From Azadirachta indica (taxonomy: Eukaryota; Streptophyta; Magnoliopsida; Sapindales; Meliaceae), in contig CM040450.1 in the NCBI GenBank assembly GCA_022749755.1, positions 7,452-71,451 of the forward strand: 64,000 nt of DNA. The letters run 5' to 3'. This document shows, piece by piece, positions 20,930-33,100 of this stretch (its first letter is position 1; each line of letters starts with the position of its first letter). The translations under genes were made by a program, and so were the position numbers. A model generated the notes under the pieces. The model made no database searches. It was given only the letters and a program-made list of their open reading frames with translations, and had not been told where the DNA came from.

Positions 20930-22210
20930 ATGGAAAACAACGAGTTAATACCAATTGCTTCAATTGAAGAACACGAGGACTGGTTGATTGACATTAAGGA
21001 AAATTTAGAGCCCCAACCTGAATGCTGTTTTTACAAGGTTCCTAAAAATCTCCGCAAAATAAAAGAAGATGCTTACACTCCTCAGGTAATCTCAATTGGC
21101 CCTCTTCATCATGGTAAAGAGGAATTAATTGATATGGAAAAGCAGAAAATTAGATTAAAAAGAGAGTTTGTTAAACGAATCACCAGAGAAGCATGGCAAG
21201 TGCTCATAACTTTTATACAAATAAATGAACAATACATCCGTAATTGTTACGAAGAGATACCTAAATTTCAAAAACTTGAATTCATAAGAATGATTTTGTA
21301 TGATGCTATTTTTATTATCGAGTTATTTTTAAGACGCCAGGAGAGAAAAAGTGACTTCTTGCTAAATAATGCACGACTCAGAGCAATCATTCGTTTAGAC
21401 TTACAATTACTGGAAAATCAACTTCCATACTTCATCCTTAATGGATTATACATGTTAGCCTTTCCAAAACCTAACCCTCGAGGACAAAGCTATCCTTCTT
21501 TCTTTTCACTTTCTTCTCTGTTCATCTACGATAGTATGTTCAATGGAATACCTAAGGAGATGGAAGTTAAACATTTTGTTGATTTGAGGAGATGTGTTTT
21601 AACAAAGAAGTACCCAGTGTCATACTCAAGAGCTCTCCCTATAGATTTACCTTGTGCACTCAAATTGCAAGAGTCTGGTGTGAAGTTTAGGTGTATTAGA
21701 GGACAAGGGTTACTTGACATCAAATTTCCAAGGAAAAGGCTAAGGGTCCCATGGCTGCAAGTCCATCATAAGTTGCAAATACCACGCCTGAATGTAGTAG
21801 ATGGGACAGAGTGCTTGATTCGAAACTTGATGGCTTTAGAGCAATGCCACTATCCATCAGAAACCCTCGTTTGCAGTTATGTTTCTCTGATGGATGATCT
21901 CATCAACACTGAAGAAGATGTAAATTTGCTTGTTGAAGCTGGGATTATATCCAATCGTATAGGCGACAACGTTAGAATAGCAAAGATGTTTAACGAGCTT
22001 TGCTTACAAATAAATTTAAGTCCTTCATGTTACAGAGATATTGCCAATGACTTGAAAGCACACTACAACAATACTTGGAATCATGCTATGGCAACTTTGA
22101 AAAGGGTTTATTTTAGCAATTATTGGAGAGGTACCGGAACTGTTGCTGCAATTGTGCTCTTATTCCTCACTTTGATTCAAACGGTGTGTTCTATTTTGCA
22201 AGTTGGGTGA
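20930..22210 (+). CDS. DUF247 (UPF0481) family protein, intact, 426 aa
   Basis: Single coding exon with the full series of DUF247 blocks. These are 'VPKNLRKIKEDAYTPQVISI' with 'SIGPLHHG' (55-62), 'DAIFIIELFL' (125-134), 'LQLLENQLPY' (158-167), 'HFVDLRR', 'LQESGVKF', 'LLDIKF', and 'RNLMALEQCHYP' with 'YVSLMDDLINTEEDVNLL'. A final 'RVYFSNYWRGTGTVAAIV' runs into a hydrophobic segment (about 402-424). Length and layout are typical. The protein is predicted to be anchored by its C-terminal membrane helix with most of the chain on one side. The biochemical role is unknown; DUF247 genes are known as candidate self-incompatibility determinants in grasses, which cannot be transferred here. The ATG at 20930 is chosen because TAA precedes it in frame and it aligns with the start at 27776. 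Best conserved of the first pair. Confidence 0.92.
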   Translation: MENNELIPIASIEEHEDWLIDIKENLEPQPECCFYKVPKNLRKIKEDAYTPQVISIGPLHHGKEELIDMEKQKIRLKREFVKRITREAWQVLITFIQINEQYIRNCYEEIPKFQKLEFIRMILYDAIFIIELFLRRQERKSDFLLNNARLRAIIRLDLQLLENQLPYFILNGLYMLAFPKPNPRGQSYPSFFSLSSLFIYDSMFNGIPKEMEVKHFVDLRRCVLTKKYPVSYSRALPIDLPCALKLQESGVKFRCIRGQGLLDIKFPRKRLRVPWLQVHHKLQIPRLNVVDGTECLIRNLMALEQCHYPSETLVCSYVSLMDDLINTEEDVNLLVEAGIISNRIGDNVRIAKMFNELCLQINLSPSCYRDIANDLKAHYNNTWNHAMATLKRVYFSNYWRGTGTVAAIVLLFLTLIQTVCSILQVG

Positions 22211-22339
22211 TTAATTTTATTTAATTTGTTCGACTTTGGTATTTCATACTTATATCGTTGTAATAATTTTGGTTTACTAATTATATAATTTCAATGTCGA
22301 AATACGTTCAATCATCTGCAATATGGCCATTCTTCACCT

Positions 22340-22650
22340 CGACAATTAATACAAATAAAATATTATTATTTAACTCATAGATAAAATTTCACAACTTGGG
22401 ACTATTAGTACTAGTAAAATATGATTATTTGTATTTCAAAATACTAAACACCAATGGATAATATTACTTCAAAATATTTACAAATTAGCCAAAACAAATT
22501 GTTATTTGAAAAATAGAAACTAATCAATGTCATATTGTTTTAAAAAATTAAAATGTTCAATAGCGACTATTAGTTGAACCATCACTGAACAAATCATCAT
22601 TAATTAATGATTGGCAAGTTATTAGATAATTTTATCACTAATAGTGATTT
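22340..22650. other. Intergenic sequence downstream of the 20.93-kb gene
   Basis: AT-rich. Phrases such as 'CAATGGATAATATTACTTCAAAATATTTA' recur at about 48.44 and 49.84 kb, so it belongs to the cluster's shared spacer. There are no open frames of interest. Confidence 0.5.
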
Positions 22651-22910
22651 AGTTGATTATTTTATTTTTAAATTGATCAAATAGAAATGATACGAAATAA
22701 TATAATTTTATATTTCCTTGATTTTATTATTTTAAGTTGGATGAATTTTTTTTTTTTTTTTTTTTTTTTTGCTCTTCAGTTATATATTGAAAAAGCATAG
22801 GGGGAATTCATAGGACCATTTTAGGGGCTATTTGTTTAGTTTTAATAATATTTAGACTAATATGTGATTATGTTAAACTTTAGAAATGAAAAATGACTTA
22901 GGGCACGTTT
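22650..22910 (+). repeat. Orphan DUF247 promoter module
   Basis: 'AATTGATCAAATAGAAATGATACGAAATAATAT' leads to 'TATATATTGAAAAAGCATAG', 'CATAGGACCATTTTAGGGG' and 'AATATGTGATTATGTTAAACTTTAGAAATGAAAAATGACTTA'. This matches the promoter modules at 48.7 and 50.1 kb and breaks off before the TATA box. A run of 22 T lies at about 22748-22770. Confidence 0.7.
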
Positions 22911-24672
22911 AATTCGTGATTTAAAAATTATTTGAATACTGTTCAAACATATGAGTTGTATTTATAATATTTTCAATGTTTAAAAGTATTTTGATTATAA
23001 TATTTAAATATTATTTTTTAAATTAAAAAATTTTAAAAATATTTGATATAATTTTTTAAAAAATAAAAATAAAGATATGTGTTTGGTTAAAACTATTTTT
23101 AATAATTTTATAAAACTTTATAATAATTGAGTATAAATTTTTATTTATGCTGATTACTTACAGCTATATTTAAAATACATTAACTCAAAATAATACAATG
23201 ATAATATTTTTATTTTTCTTAAAAGATAATTTTTAACAAAATATTGATAAAAATTTAAAAATTTATTAATTTTAGTTTGATAAAATACATGGATGGTAAG
23301 ATGACATTCAACGCATCATAGCCAATCCCAAGTGTTATGACAAATTCTACACAAACGGAATTACTAAATAGAAAAAATGTCCTAAACCCCCCTCAGGTTT
23401 GGTTTATTGTCCTAAACTCCCACTTTTATCTTGTGGACTCCATATATTATCATAAAATAAATAAATAGTGGGCCATATTAATGTATTAAATTAATAAAAT
23501 TAAAAAAAGTAAGATTTTCTTCCTTTAATTTCTTTTCCATTTTCTTTTTTTTTTTTCTCTCTTTCTTCACGTTTTGTAATTCGACCATCCCAGTCTCAAC
23601 AACCTTTACATTCTTAAGCTACTTCTCGCATTCCAGAAAAAAAGGCTGGTAAATATTGAACATCATAAAGGGAAAAAAAAATCCTTTAATTATCTCCCAA
23701 AGATGGACCTTGTAAAATTTTTTGAAACTTTTAAGTGCAAGCAAGTGCTTGAGATATATCTCAATTGGATAAATAAAGAAAATGTGTTTTAACATCACCG
23801 CTAATTTTGTTTAAGGGTAAAGAAAGTCATAACCTATTAATCCAAAACGTATTCTAAATTGCTTTGAGTTATCTCTCACACTGGTTTATTATTATCTTAG
23901 TAAATAAACAACGAAAGGTAAGAAAATGAAAGAAAATGCAACTGGAAAAAAGTATAATGAATGATTTTTTTTTAGGGTATATTCTATCTTCCTAATTAAT
24001 TACAATGACCTTTGTTTTTATGAACAGGACTGTAAGAGATGGAGAAAAAAAAAAGAATTTAAAAATTAGGGTTTAGAATTTAGGATCGAATCTTTAAACC
24101 GTCGATGATAATAAGTTTTCCGCAATCGTTGGATCCGATCGCCAGCTAACTAATGACTCCATATGTTTATTACTCATATTGCAAATAAAAATTTCATCGA
24201 CTATACAAAATCTCTAAGGAGGTCTTTTTAAATTTATTACACTGACCTCGGATTTGTAACCTAACAAATTTCAACTAATGTTTACATGCTATTTGACCAA
24301 GTCTTTGTAAATAATAATTTAATTACATTTATCGTGTACATTCACAAAACATAACTTGATTATTTAATTTAATTAAACCTAATAGACAAATAGAGTCTTT
24401 ATTTAATCTCTTGAATTGAATTTTTTTTATTTTTTATTTAAGAAAAGAAAGAAAAAAGAAAATTAAGAAATGTATAAGCAAAATGGACAAAAGTGCATTA
24501 CATATACATATGTGGAGGATGCGGAAGATAGAGAACATAAATATTCAGTAAGGAGGAACATAAATATTCAGTGAGGGGCTAGCTAGATCTCTAACACATT
24601 TCCTTCCAGCTATAAAATAATTCAGGAAAGTCTGCATTTGTTCTTTAATTCTTTTTACGATTTTCATATGGC

Positions 24673-24710
24673 AAAGATATATATATATATATATATATAC
24701 ACGCGCGTGC
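24673..24710. repeat. (AT)n/(CG)-containing microsatellite
   Basis: A run of AT dinucleotides followed by ACACGCGCGTGCGC. The corresponding place in unit A has only a short ATATATAT, so the tract expanded after duplication. Confidence 0.8.
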
Positions 24711-25034
24711 GCTTGATTTCATTATTAGAATATATATCTCCATCTTTTTTATATATAAAGTTTTATTATGACATGGAGATTCTATTTTGAGTAATACTTT
24801 AATTAAAATTTATCGACAAACATTATTTTTAAACAATAAAAAAGGAGAGAAAGAAAGAAAAAAGAACGAGAGACTATTCTAAATTAAATTATCTCTATCT
24901 TTTTAATATATAAAGTTATATTATTTAAATTGGAATGGTTTTGAGTTATGCAATGTTTTGTTTTTAAATATAACTGTATGCTTCAAATAAGGAGGATTAC
25001 GTGGGCGCACATATATATATATATAATAAAATAT

Positions 25035-25698
25035 TTTATAAGTCCTTAAGGTTTGACCTATTTGATTGATTAGATTCAATGGTTTTAAAAATACTTATTA
25101 AAGTTTGAATTTGTTAAAGAATAATGATTCTACCCATATCAATCGTAGTTATTTAATATAATAAATATTAAATATTTAAAATTTGATAAAATTCAATATA
25201 TTTATCTAAAAATATTAACAAAATAAATTATAATATTACTTTCTAGCATATTAATAATATAATATTTATTAATAAATTATAAATATATAAATTTTATAAA
25301 TAATATATTTTCTTTTTATTGTATTATAAAATATATTTTAGCTATATAGAAATATATTCTATTTAAATTATGGTATAATCATAAGTATTGTATTATAATG
25401 TATTTTATTATAAATTATTTATTTATGCTTTATTTTGTTTATTTTTTATACAATATTAATGTTGAACTATTAATACATTGTAATATAAATAAATTTATAT
25501 CTAGGTATAATTATAGATTGTAAAATATATTATAATTATTAAATTTATCATTAGTTAAGAGTTTAAAAAAGAAAATTCTTAATAACTATCATTAAATAGG
25601 GAATCATAATTTTTAATAAATTGGGATTATAATAGATATTTTTGTAAATGTTAAAACTAATCAGTTTAAAAAATCAAACCTTAACAATTTATAAGTTC
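25035..25698. mobile_element. AT-rich TIR element (MITE-like), first copy, specific to unit B
   Basis: The left end reads TTATAAGTCCTTAAGGTTTGA, and the right end is the complement of AACTTATAAATTGTTAAGGTTTGA. Internally it matches the element at 26233-26917 ('AATATATTTTATTTTT..TATATTTTAGCTATA', 'AATCATAAGTATT.TATTATAAT'). It is absent from unit A. It has no coding capacity. Exact ends are uncertain by a few bases. Confidence 0.7.
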
Positions 25699-26232
25699 TT
25701 TTTCCTATATACAAATAAAAGTACATATCTATCTCCTCTCTAATTTTATGCAGTTTTTGGATAATGACAATTACCCCGGTTAGTTTCTTAACAATTTAGT
25801 CTTGTTGAGTTCAAATTCTTGTACGCTTGGCTGTAAATTTTTTTTTTGTTATTTTTACAAGTAATTTGAAAAATAAAAATTAACATTTGTTGATATTGTA
25901 AGAAAATAGAAGAAAAATTAAACTTATACAAGTGTTTTGTAACAATAAATTAATTGTTATTGTATAGAAAATTAAAAAAAAATTTGTAAGCTCAAATAAA
26001 TTTATAAAAATTGCAAAGAAAAATAGTTATTTTATAACTTTAAATTAATAATTTTTATAAAATATAGTAAATATTTTTTTTTTAGTAAAAAATTGATGAA
26101 AAATTAAAATTTATTTTTATTAAGAACCTAAATAAAATGTATCAACTTAAACCAATTTATAAATATTAGAAAGAAAAAATATGTATATGACAACATTATA
26201 TAGAATCAGAGATTATATGTATTATAATTTAT

Positions 26233-26917
26233 GGTAAAGAATTTACAAGCTTTTAAAATTTAGTGTATTAGACTGATTAGTTCTAATAATTTTAAAAATA
26301 CTATTAAAATTCTAAATTATTAAAGAGAGATGATTATGCCCTAAATTAATACTTAATTAAGAAAAAGAACTATTAACTTTTTGAAATTTGACAAAATATA
26401 ATATATTCATCAAAGTACTTTGATAAAATAAATTATAATATTATTTTCTAGAACATCAATAAAATAATATCTATTAACATATTATAAATTTACATTTTTT
26501 ATAAATAATATATTTTATTTTTATTATATTCTATATATTTTAGCTATAGATAAATATAATAATATAATCATAAGTATTTTATTATAATATATGTTATTTG
26601 TAAATTAATATCTATTTATAATTTATTTTATTTACTTTTTAGTCGTAATTAATGTTGAATTGTTAATATAGTATAAAAAAATAAAAAATTTATTTATATT
26701 TTACTTATAATATATTAATAAATGTTTAATTATAATATGTTATAAAATAATATTTATTATTATTTTAAAATGTTTATTTTGAGTTTTAAAATATTCTTTT
26801 AGATACTATTAAATAAAGGTATAATCATTATTTTTTAATAAATTGAGATATGAATATTTTTAAAATTACTAGTACTAATTAGTCCAAGACCATACTTAGG
26901 AACTTGTTTGTTCTTTT
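26233..26917. mobile_element. AT-rich TIR element, second copy, with long TSD and empty site in unit A
   Basis: TTATAATTTAT is present at 26222-26232 and 26918-26928 around the element, and only once at the corresponding site in unit A (20129-20139). The ends are imperfect inverted repeats (AAGAATTTACAAG against AAGAACAAACAAG, then 'GACTGATTAGTTC' against 'GGACTAATTAGTAC'). A 9-11 bp duplication would fit a Mutator-type MITE, though the AT-rich site makes its exact length uncertain. Confidence 0.75.
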
Positions 26918-27775
26918 TTATAATTTATACAATGGAGCTACAGTTAAGCTTGGCCTAATTCCTTAGGAATGTGTTTATTTTTTGCCAAAATTTCATATTT
27001 GGATTTTCACCCAAACCACTCAAGCTTGTGACACAATTCGGATCCAGGATGGCCATTAAGAATAAAATGGTAAATTAGCAAAAAATTTGTTAAAATTAAT
27101 AGAAAAATCTTACGACAAGGGAGTACAAATTTAATGTGTGGTTAAGTTATTAAGCTAGAAAGTAACACGGATAGTTGTTGTTTTTCTTTTACCTAATATT
27201 TCATTTTATTAGGTTTATCCCAGAGCATACATAGTTCAACAGGTTTGAGATACATTTGACACTCCCAATACATTATTTGAGAAATGTAGTAAAGATAACG
27301 GTTTAATATTTATTTCAATAATTTTTTTTCAATTATCTTATATTTTATTTTTTTCTTTTCTTATAATTAAAATTTTTAAAAAGTTTTAATAAATACTCCT
27401 TTTTAGAAAAAAAGAATGAATAAATTGTCCTTAATAGTACTTGGATCATGGATATTTTTATAGTTAAAAAGTCTTGTTAAAATATGCGTGTCCAAAGAAT
27501 ATTTTAGCGTGCGAATGAACTCAGCCCTATATTTAATCACTAATAATTTTATTTCACAGTGAAATCATAATATATTAATCCACAACATATTCTAAGTTGC
27601 TTTCAATTATCACTCTCATTGGTTATTTAAAGTAAGTAAACAACGGATTTAAGAAAAGGAGAAAACAAGAAAACACGACAGGGAAAATGTACATAGAATG
27701 TTTTTCTTTTGAGATTATATATATTCTATCTTGGTTGTTACTGACTGTTGCTTTTAAGTGACAGGACTAGAAGAG

Positions 27776-29040
27776 ATGGAAAAGAATGACTTTATAACAA
27801 TTGATTCAATTGAAGCACACGAGGAGTGGCTGATTGATATCAAGGAAAATTTAGAACCACAACCCGAATGTTATATTTAAAAGGGTTCTTAAAGATTTCT
27901 GCAAAATAAATGAAAATGTTTACACTTCTCAGATAATTTCAATTGTCCCTCTTCATCATGGTAAAAAGAAATTAGTTGATATGGAAAAGTAGAAAATCAG
28001 ATTAAAAAAAAATTTATTAAACGAATCACCACAGAAACATGGCAGGAACTTATAATTTTTATAGAAATGCACGAACAATACATCTGTAATTGTCACGAAG
28101 AGTTGCCAAAATTTCAAAAACTTGAATTTGTAAGAATGATTCTGTATGATGCTACCTTTATTATCAAGCTATTTTTGAGACTTTTCCGGAATGAAAGCGA
28201 ATACTTGCTAAATGATCCATGGTTCAATACTAATTGGTTAGACTTGCAATTACTTGAAATCAGCTTCCATACTTCATCCTTAACGAATTATAAATGTTAG
28301 CCTTTCTGAAACCTAACCTTCGGGGACAAAATTATCCTTCTTTTTACTTTCCTGTGATTACTTAAACAATAGCATGTTCAGGGGAGTACCTAATGAGGTG
28401 GAAGTTAAACACTTTGTTGATTTAAGAAGATCTGTATTAACAAACACGTACCCAGTACCATGCTCAGAAACAATCATTTAGACAGTTGCCTTGTGCACTC
28501 AAATTGCGAGAGTCGGGAGTCAAGTTTGAGGGTATTATTCAAGAGCAAGGATTACTTGATATCAAATTTGGAAATAAAAATCGAAGAATCCCCTGGCTGC
28601 AAGTCCATAAAGAGATACAAATACCACAACTTCAAATATACGATGAGACAGAATGCTTGATTCGGAACGTGATGGCCTTGGAGCAATGCCACCATCCGTC
28701 ACAAACCCACGTCTGCAATTATATTGATCTAATGGATAGTCTTATCAACACAGAAGAAGATGTCAATTTTGCTTGTTGAAGCCAGAATTATATCACATAA
28801 CGTGGGCAACAATGCCAAAAATAACCAAGATGTTTAATGAACTTGGCCAACAAATTAATGTAAGTCCTTCATGTTACAACGACATTATACGGTATCTAAA
28901 ATGACGCTGCGAAAATCCTTGAAATCATGCTATGGCAACTTTGAAAAGTTATTTTAGCAACTACTGGAACTATTGCTGCAATTGTGCTCTTGTTGCTCAC
29001 TTTCATAAAAACTGTATGTTCTACTTTACAAGTTGTGTGA
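27776..29040 (+). pseudogene. DUF247 pseudogene of unit B
   Basis: Starts 'MEKNDFITIDSIEAHEEWLI', aligned with the intact 20.93-kb gene. It then has an in-frame TAA at 27878 with a frameshift beside it, and a TAG at 27990 in place of the Gln of 'MEKQKI'. More frameshifts lie near 28250, 28480 and 28775. The C-terminal membrane segment is still recognisable up to TGA at 29040. The leader exon's donor in this unit reads CAG|GA (24625/24626) instead of CAG|GT. The lesions rule out a full-length product. Confidence 0.93.
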
Positions 29041-29189
29041 TTAATTTCTTTAATTATTTGTACTGTTGCGTATTAATATTATTCTTGTCATTGTAATAAT
29101 TTTGGTTTATCGACTACATATTTTCAGTGTCGAAATATGTTCAATCATCTGCAATGTATCCATTGTTCATCTCGACTTAGTACAATTAC

Positions 29190-29940
29190 TATGAGTTTAT
29201 TTTATTATAATTTATGCTTCTTTTGCATTATATTTTTTAATAACAAATTACTTATGAAAGTAATCAAATTAATTTAAATTGTTTTAGTACCCGTTTGTGT
29301 ATAAAAGAGATTAGTTCATCGAGTATTTTATAAATTACGTATCCTAATAAAATTCAACAATATACATATTCCCATACATGAACAACTTTCCTAATATGAA
29401 AATCAGTTACCTGGAGAAAATTTTTTTCCATATATGTGCACAATGTGAAAAATTTTGTTGATGTTAAACTCTTTTCTTGTTGGGTTCTTTTGGAAAATTT
29501 TTAGAATAGTTAAGATTTTAGATGAGTTGTCAGATACAAGATTTTTCCCAAGATTTCCCTTATGATGTGTTTTAAAATTGAAAGCGTTAAGACGACGTTG
29601 GACAAAAAGTGTCTTGGTGCCAAACAGAAAGTTTGAGCCCTAAGAAAAAAGTGTCGACTGTTGGACAATTTTATATCGACACATTCGACTTCTCTAAAAC
29701 GATGCCACTTTACATGGGTTTCAGAGATTGAACTCTATCTTTATTGGGCTTTGTTCATGTCTTCTTTTCAAGCCCATGACAACAAAGCCTCATTTAGTAA
29801 ACTAAACACAAAAGCCATATTCCTAAAGTTTTGGGCCTTGAATCCCGTGAGGGTTTAGCACATGATGTTAAACCGTGGCGGTTGGGCAGTGGTGTGGGCT
29901 TAGCTGCTTAAGCACAAATTCTACAAGCGACTTATTTCCT
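29190..29940. other. Intergenic sequence with promoter-like GGGCC/GCCCA motifs near its end
   Basis: Unlike most of the window, 29570-29940 is less AT-rich and has TTGGGCTT, AAGCCCAT, TTTGGGCCTTG and TGGGCTTAGC. Motifs of this kind are common in housekeeping plant promoters. A short candidate exon follows at 29946. Confidence 0.4.
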
Positions 29941-29945
29941 TTTTC

Positions 29946-29975
29946 ATGGACTTTGCTGCTGGAACTCTCTCTCAG
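29946..29975 (+). other. Candidate orphan first coding exon (10 codons) of a disrupted gene
   Basis: An ATG with the reading MDFAAGTLSQ ends exactly at a donor, CTCTCTCAG|GTTTTGCC, and is preceded by GGGCC-type promoter motifs. The following intron-like DNA is interrupted by copia-2 at 30154. Intron-like sequence resumes at 34983, but I find no convincing second exon, so the gene is probably broken or was only partly duplicated. A second copy of the intron part, without this exon, lies at 44.55-44.85 kb. I do not recognise the family. Confidence 0.3.
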
Positions 29976-30153
29976 GTTTTGCCATGTTCTCTTCATTCCT
30001 TTCTCTGCAGTTGTTTTTTCTTAATTCAGAATTTCTTGTTTATTTGTAGTTCATTGTAGTGGGTTTTGCAATTTTAGTTGGTGTTAACTTTTTGCTTGTG
30101 ACATTTTGTCCAATTGTTGTTGGGTTCACTTACTTGATTGTGAATATTGGCTA

Positions 30154-33100
30154 TGTCAGGAAGAAACAAGATAAATAAGTACTAGTAACATAAGAACAAG
30201 ATAAATTAGTACGAATTTAATTTTTCCCACTTTACTTAAATAAAGATGAAGTAATGAAGTAGACAAAAATAATAAAACCAGCAAAAATAAATCAAACAAG
30301 CAAATTATAAGAGACGCTAAATTTAAGTAAAATAATCTCTCTCTCAATATGAGTGAGAGTAAAAAATTATAGTGTAAAAAAATTTTTACTATCATCAAAT
30401 AAGAAATAAAAAAGCCTTTTCACAAGATTATAGCCTTAGAAACAAATAAAAACTCAATTATAAAGTAAGAGTTAAAGAAACACCTCATCAAATACACTAA
30501 TAGATGCAACACCAAAATGAAAGAGTTAAATTAAGATTGCAAAAAGTTCTAAAAATAGATATACTGTAAATGTCAATTCTATATGTGTTAGAAAGCTCTA
30601 ATGGTCAATTCTAGCGATTAAACGATAAGTCTCAAGTTTATTCTTTAGTAGTGACTTTGTTAATATATCAACACTATTATCTCCAATTAAGTCTGTATCT
30701 GTAAAGTCAATAAAAGCAAGTTTATCTTCCCCAAAGGAAAGCTTCAAATTAGATACACCACATAAATGTCTCATTATCCATCTTATAACATTCTAATGCT
30801 CTTTGCTTGGATTTGAGAGAAAACAACTTACTATGCTAATTACATAGGCTATGTTTGGTCTGGCCATGATAGACATTAAACTTCTAACTATTGAAACATA
30901 AGGAGTTCTCTTTATCTCTTTTTTTTCATCATGTATTATGGGACATTATTTAATATTCATTTTAAAGTGAAGAATAAAAGGTTTACTTACTGCCTTAGCA
31001 TTATCTATGTAAAACCGTTGAAATACTTTTTAAATATGTTTCTCTTATGAGAAATACAACTTTCTTGCATACCTTTCTCATTTCATTATTATTCTCAACA
31101 TCTGTTTTACAGTAGTCAATCAAGTCTTTTATGGCAAAAGACTTACTCAATTACTTCTTCAAAGCATCAATCCTATAAGCATTCTTACCAATAATTAGAA
31201 TGTCATCTATATAGAGTAAAAGAATGATAAAATCATCACCTAAAAACTTTTGCACAAAACTATTTGCAATAGCCTCTTTGTAGCCTTACTCCAATATAAC
31301 AAACTCAAATTTCTTGTACCATTGTCTCGAAGCTTACTTCTATTTGTAAAGACTCCTTTTTAGTTTACAAATATAATCTTTTTCGCCTTTCACTTTGAAT
31401 CCCTCTCGCTGCTCCATATAAATTTCTTCCTCCGAGTCACCATGAAACAAAGTGGTTTTCACATCCATCTGCTTAATCTTTAAATCAAGACTAGTTGCCA
31501 AACCAAGTATTGTACGAGTAAAAGTCATCTTAACAACTAAAGAAAATATATCTCCAAATCAATGCCTTTCCTCTACTTATAACCTTTGACAACAAGTCTT
31601 GCCTTTATACCACAACCTCAAACTATGTTTTTCATACTTTATTTTGAACACTCACTTGTTCTTCAGTGCTTTCCTGCCTTCAGGTAACTTGATTAGCTCA
31701 AAAGTGTGGTTTCCATGCAAAGAACGAATCTCATCTTATATAGCTTCAATCCACTCATCCCTGTGATCATTTTTAATGGCCTTTGCATAACATTCACGCT
31801 TTCCCATGTTAGTCGGTAAAACATAATCATGCACAAAGTATTTAGTGATTGTTTGGTTTGACTTTTTTGTTAGTCAAAAAGATTTTTAATAATTAAAACC
31901 CTTTTCAAGTTTTTGATGTCGTTTAATTGGAATTGAAGAAAATTTTTTAAGAATTAAAAATGTTAATTTTCTTGTATTAGAAAAAACTCAAAATTTGGGT
32001 TTTTAACAGTATAATTTCTCTACACTTTTTAAAAAATAGAATTATCTGAAACACCTTTACTTTATTTTAAAAATTTTACGTTTTTTTTTAAATAGAACAT
32101 TAAAAATTTGCTTGTAAAAGTAATTATCTAAATTTTTCAAAAAGTTATTTATAGTAACCAAATTATTAATAAATTTTTATTAATAACTCTACTTATAAAA
32201 GATCTAGGGGTAAAAAGTTTACTCCAAAAAGCTTTACTTAAAAAGTTATACTAAACGAACCTTTAATACAAATTTGTCTACTTTTAATAGATCTTCTAAG
32301 TAAGATTACAGGAATCTCCTCTACTGGTTGCTCCACTTCCTCTGCTGCTCCTTCCTATATAAGACCATTTGTATGTTGACCTCTTCTTAGTGTAGGAGGA
32401 GGAACTATGTCAAAGTCAACTAGTATACTATTGTTCTGAGGCATTGACTTTTTTTCTTTGTCAAAGTTTGCTATAGTTTGATCTTTGATAAATAGAACAT
32501 CTGTGCTTTTGATGATTTTTCTGCTAACTGATCATATAAACTATATCCAAACTCATCTTGACCATAACCTAGAAATATACATTGTTTAGTCTTTACATTA
32601 ACCTTGGATTTTTTTTTCTTTAGAGACATACACAAAAGCCTTGTAACCAGAAATATATAAACGATAATAACAAACTTTCTTGCTTGACTATATCCTTTTT
32701 AGCACTTCAAGCTACAAAGACATGCTAAAAGAAAGATTTATAACATGTGTTATGGTACTCAAAGCTTCATCCCAAAAGGATTTCTGTAATCTATCTTATG
32801 AAATCAAACATCTAACTCTCTCGACTAGTGTTTTGTTCATCCTCTTAGTTAAGCCATTCAATTGTGCATCTTGAAAGGAGTCTTTTGATGTCTAATACCT
32901 GCTCTCTGTAATAAACATCAAATGGCCCTAAATATTCACCACCATTATCTATTTGGATATATTTCAACTTTTTTCTAGGCTTTCTCTCAACTGAAGCCTA
33001 AAATTGCTTGAATGTAGATAATACATGGTCCTTTGACTTTAAAGTATAAATCTATACTTTTCTTGAATGATCATCAATAAATGACACAAAATGTACCACC

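Larger units (their letters stand above)
18590..22350 (+). repeat. DUF247 duplication unit A (partner 23715-29185)
   Basis: From 'CAATTGGATAAATAAAGAAAATGTG' (18637) through the stub ATG, the leader exon at about 19.4 kb, the AT-rich leader intron, the DUF247 coding region and its 3' flank ('AATTTCAATGTCGAAATACGTTCAATCATCTGCAA'), the order is the same as in unit B. Unit A is about 1.7 kb shorter, mainly because unit B holds two transposon insertions. Confidence 0.85.
23715..29185 (+). repeat. DUF247 duplication unit B (partner 18590-22350)
   Basis: Same succession of segments as unit A: stub ATG at about 24036, 'CGCAATCGTTGGATCC', leader exon at about 24.5-24.63 kb, leader intron, DUF247 coding remnant and 3' flank. 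It is lengthened by elements at 25035-25698 and 26233-26917. The coding copy in this unit is dead. Confidence 0.85.

Noticed and set aside
22910..23300. Possible MITE beginning 'GGGCACGTTTAATTCGTG'
   Set aside because: The start looks like a transposon end, but I could not find a matching inverted end or target duplication.
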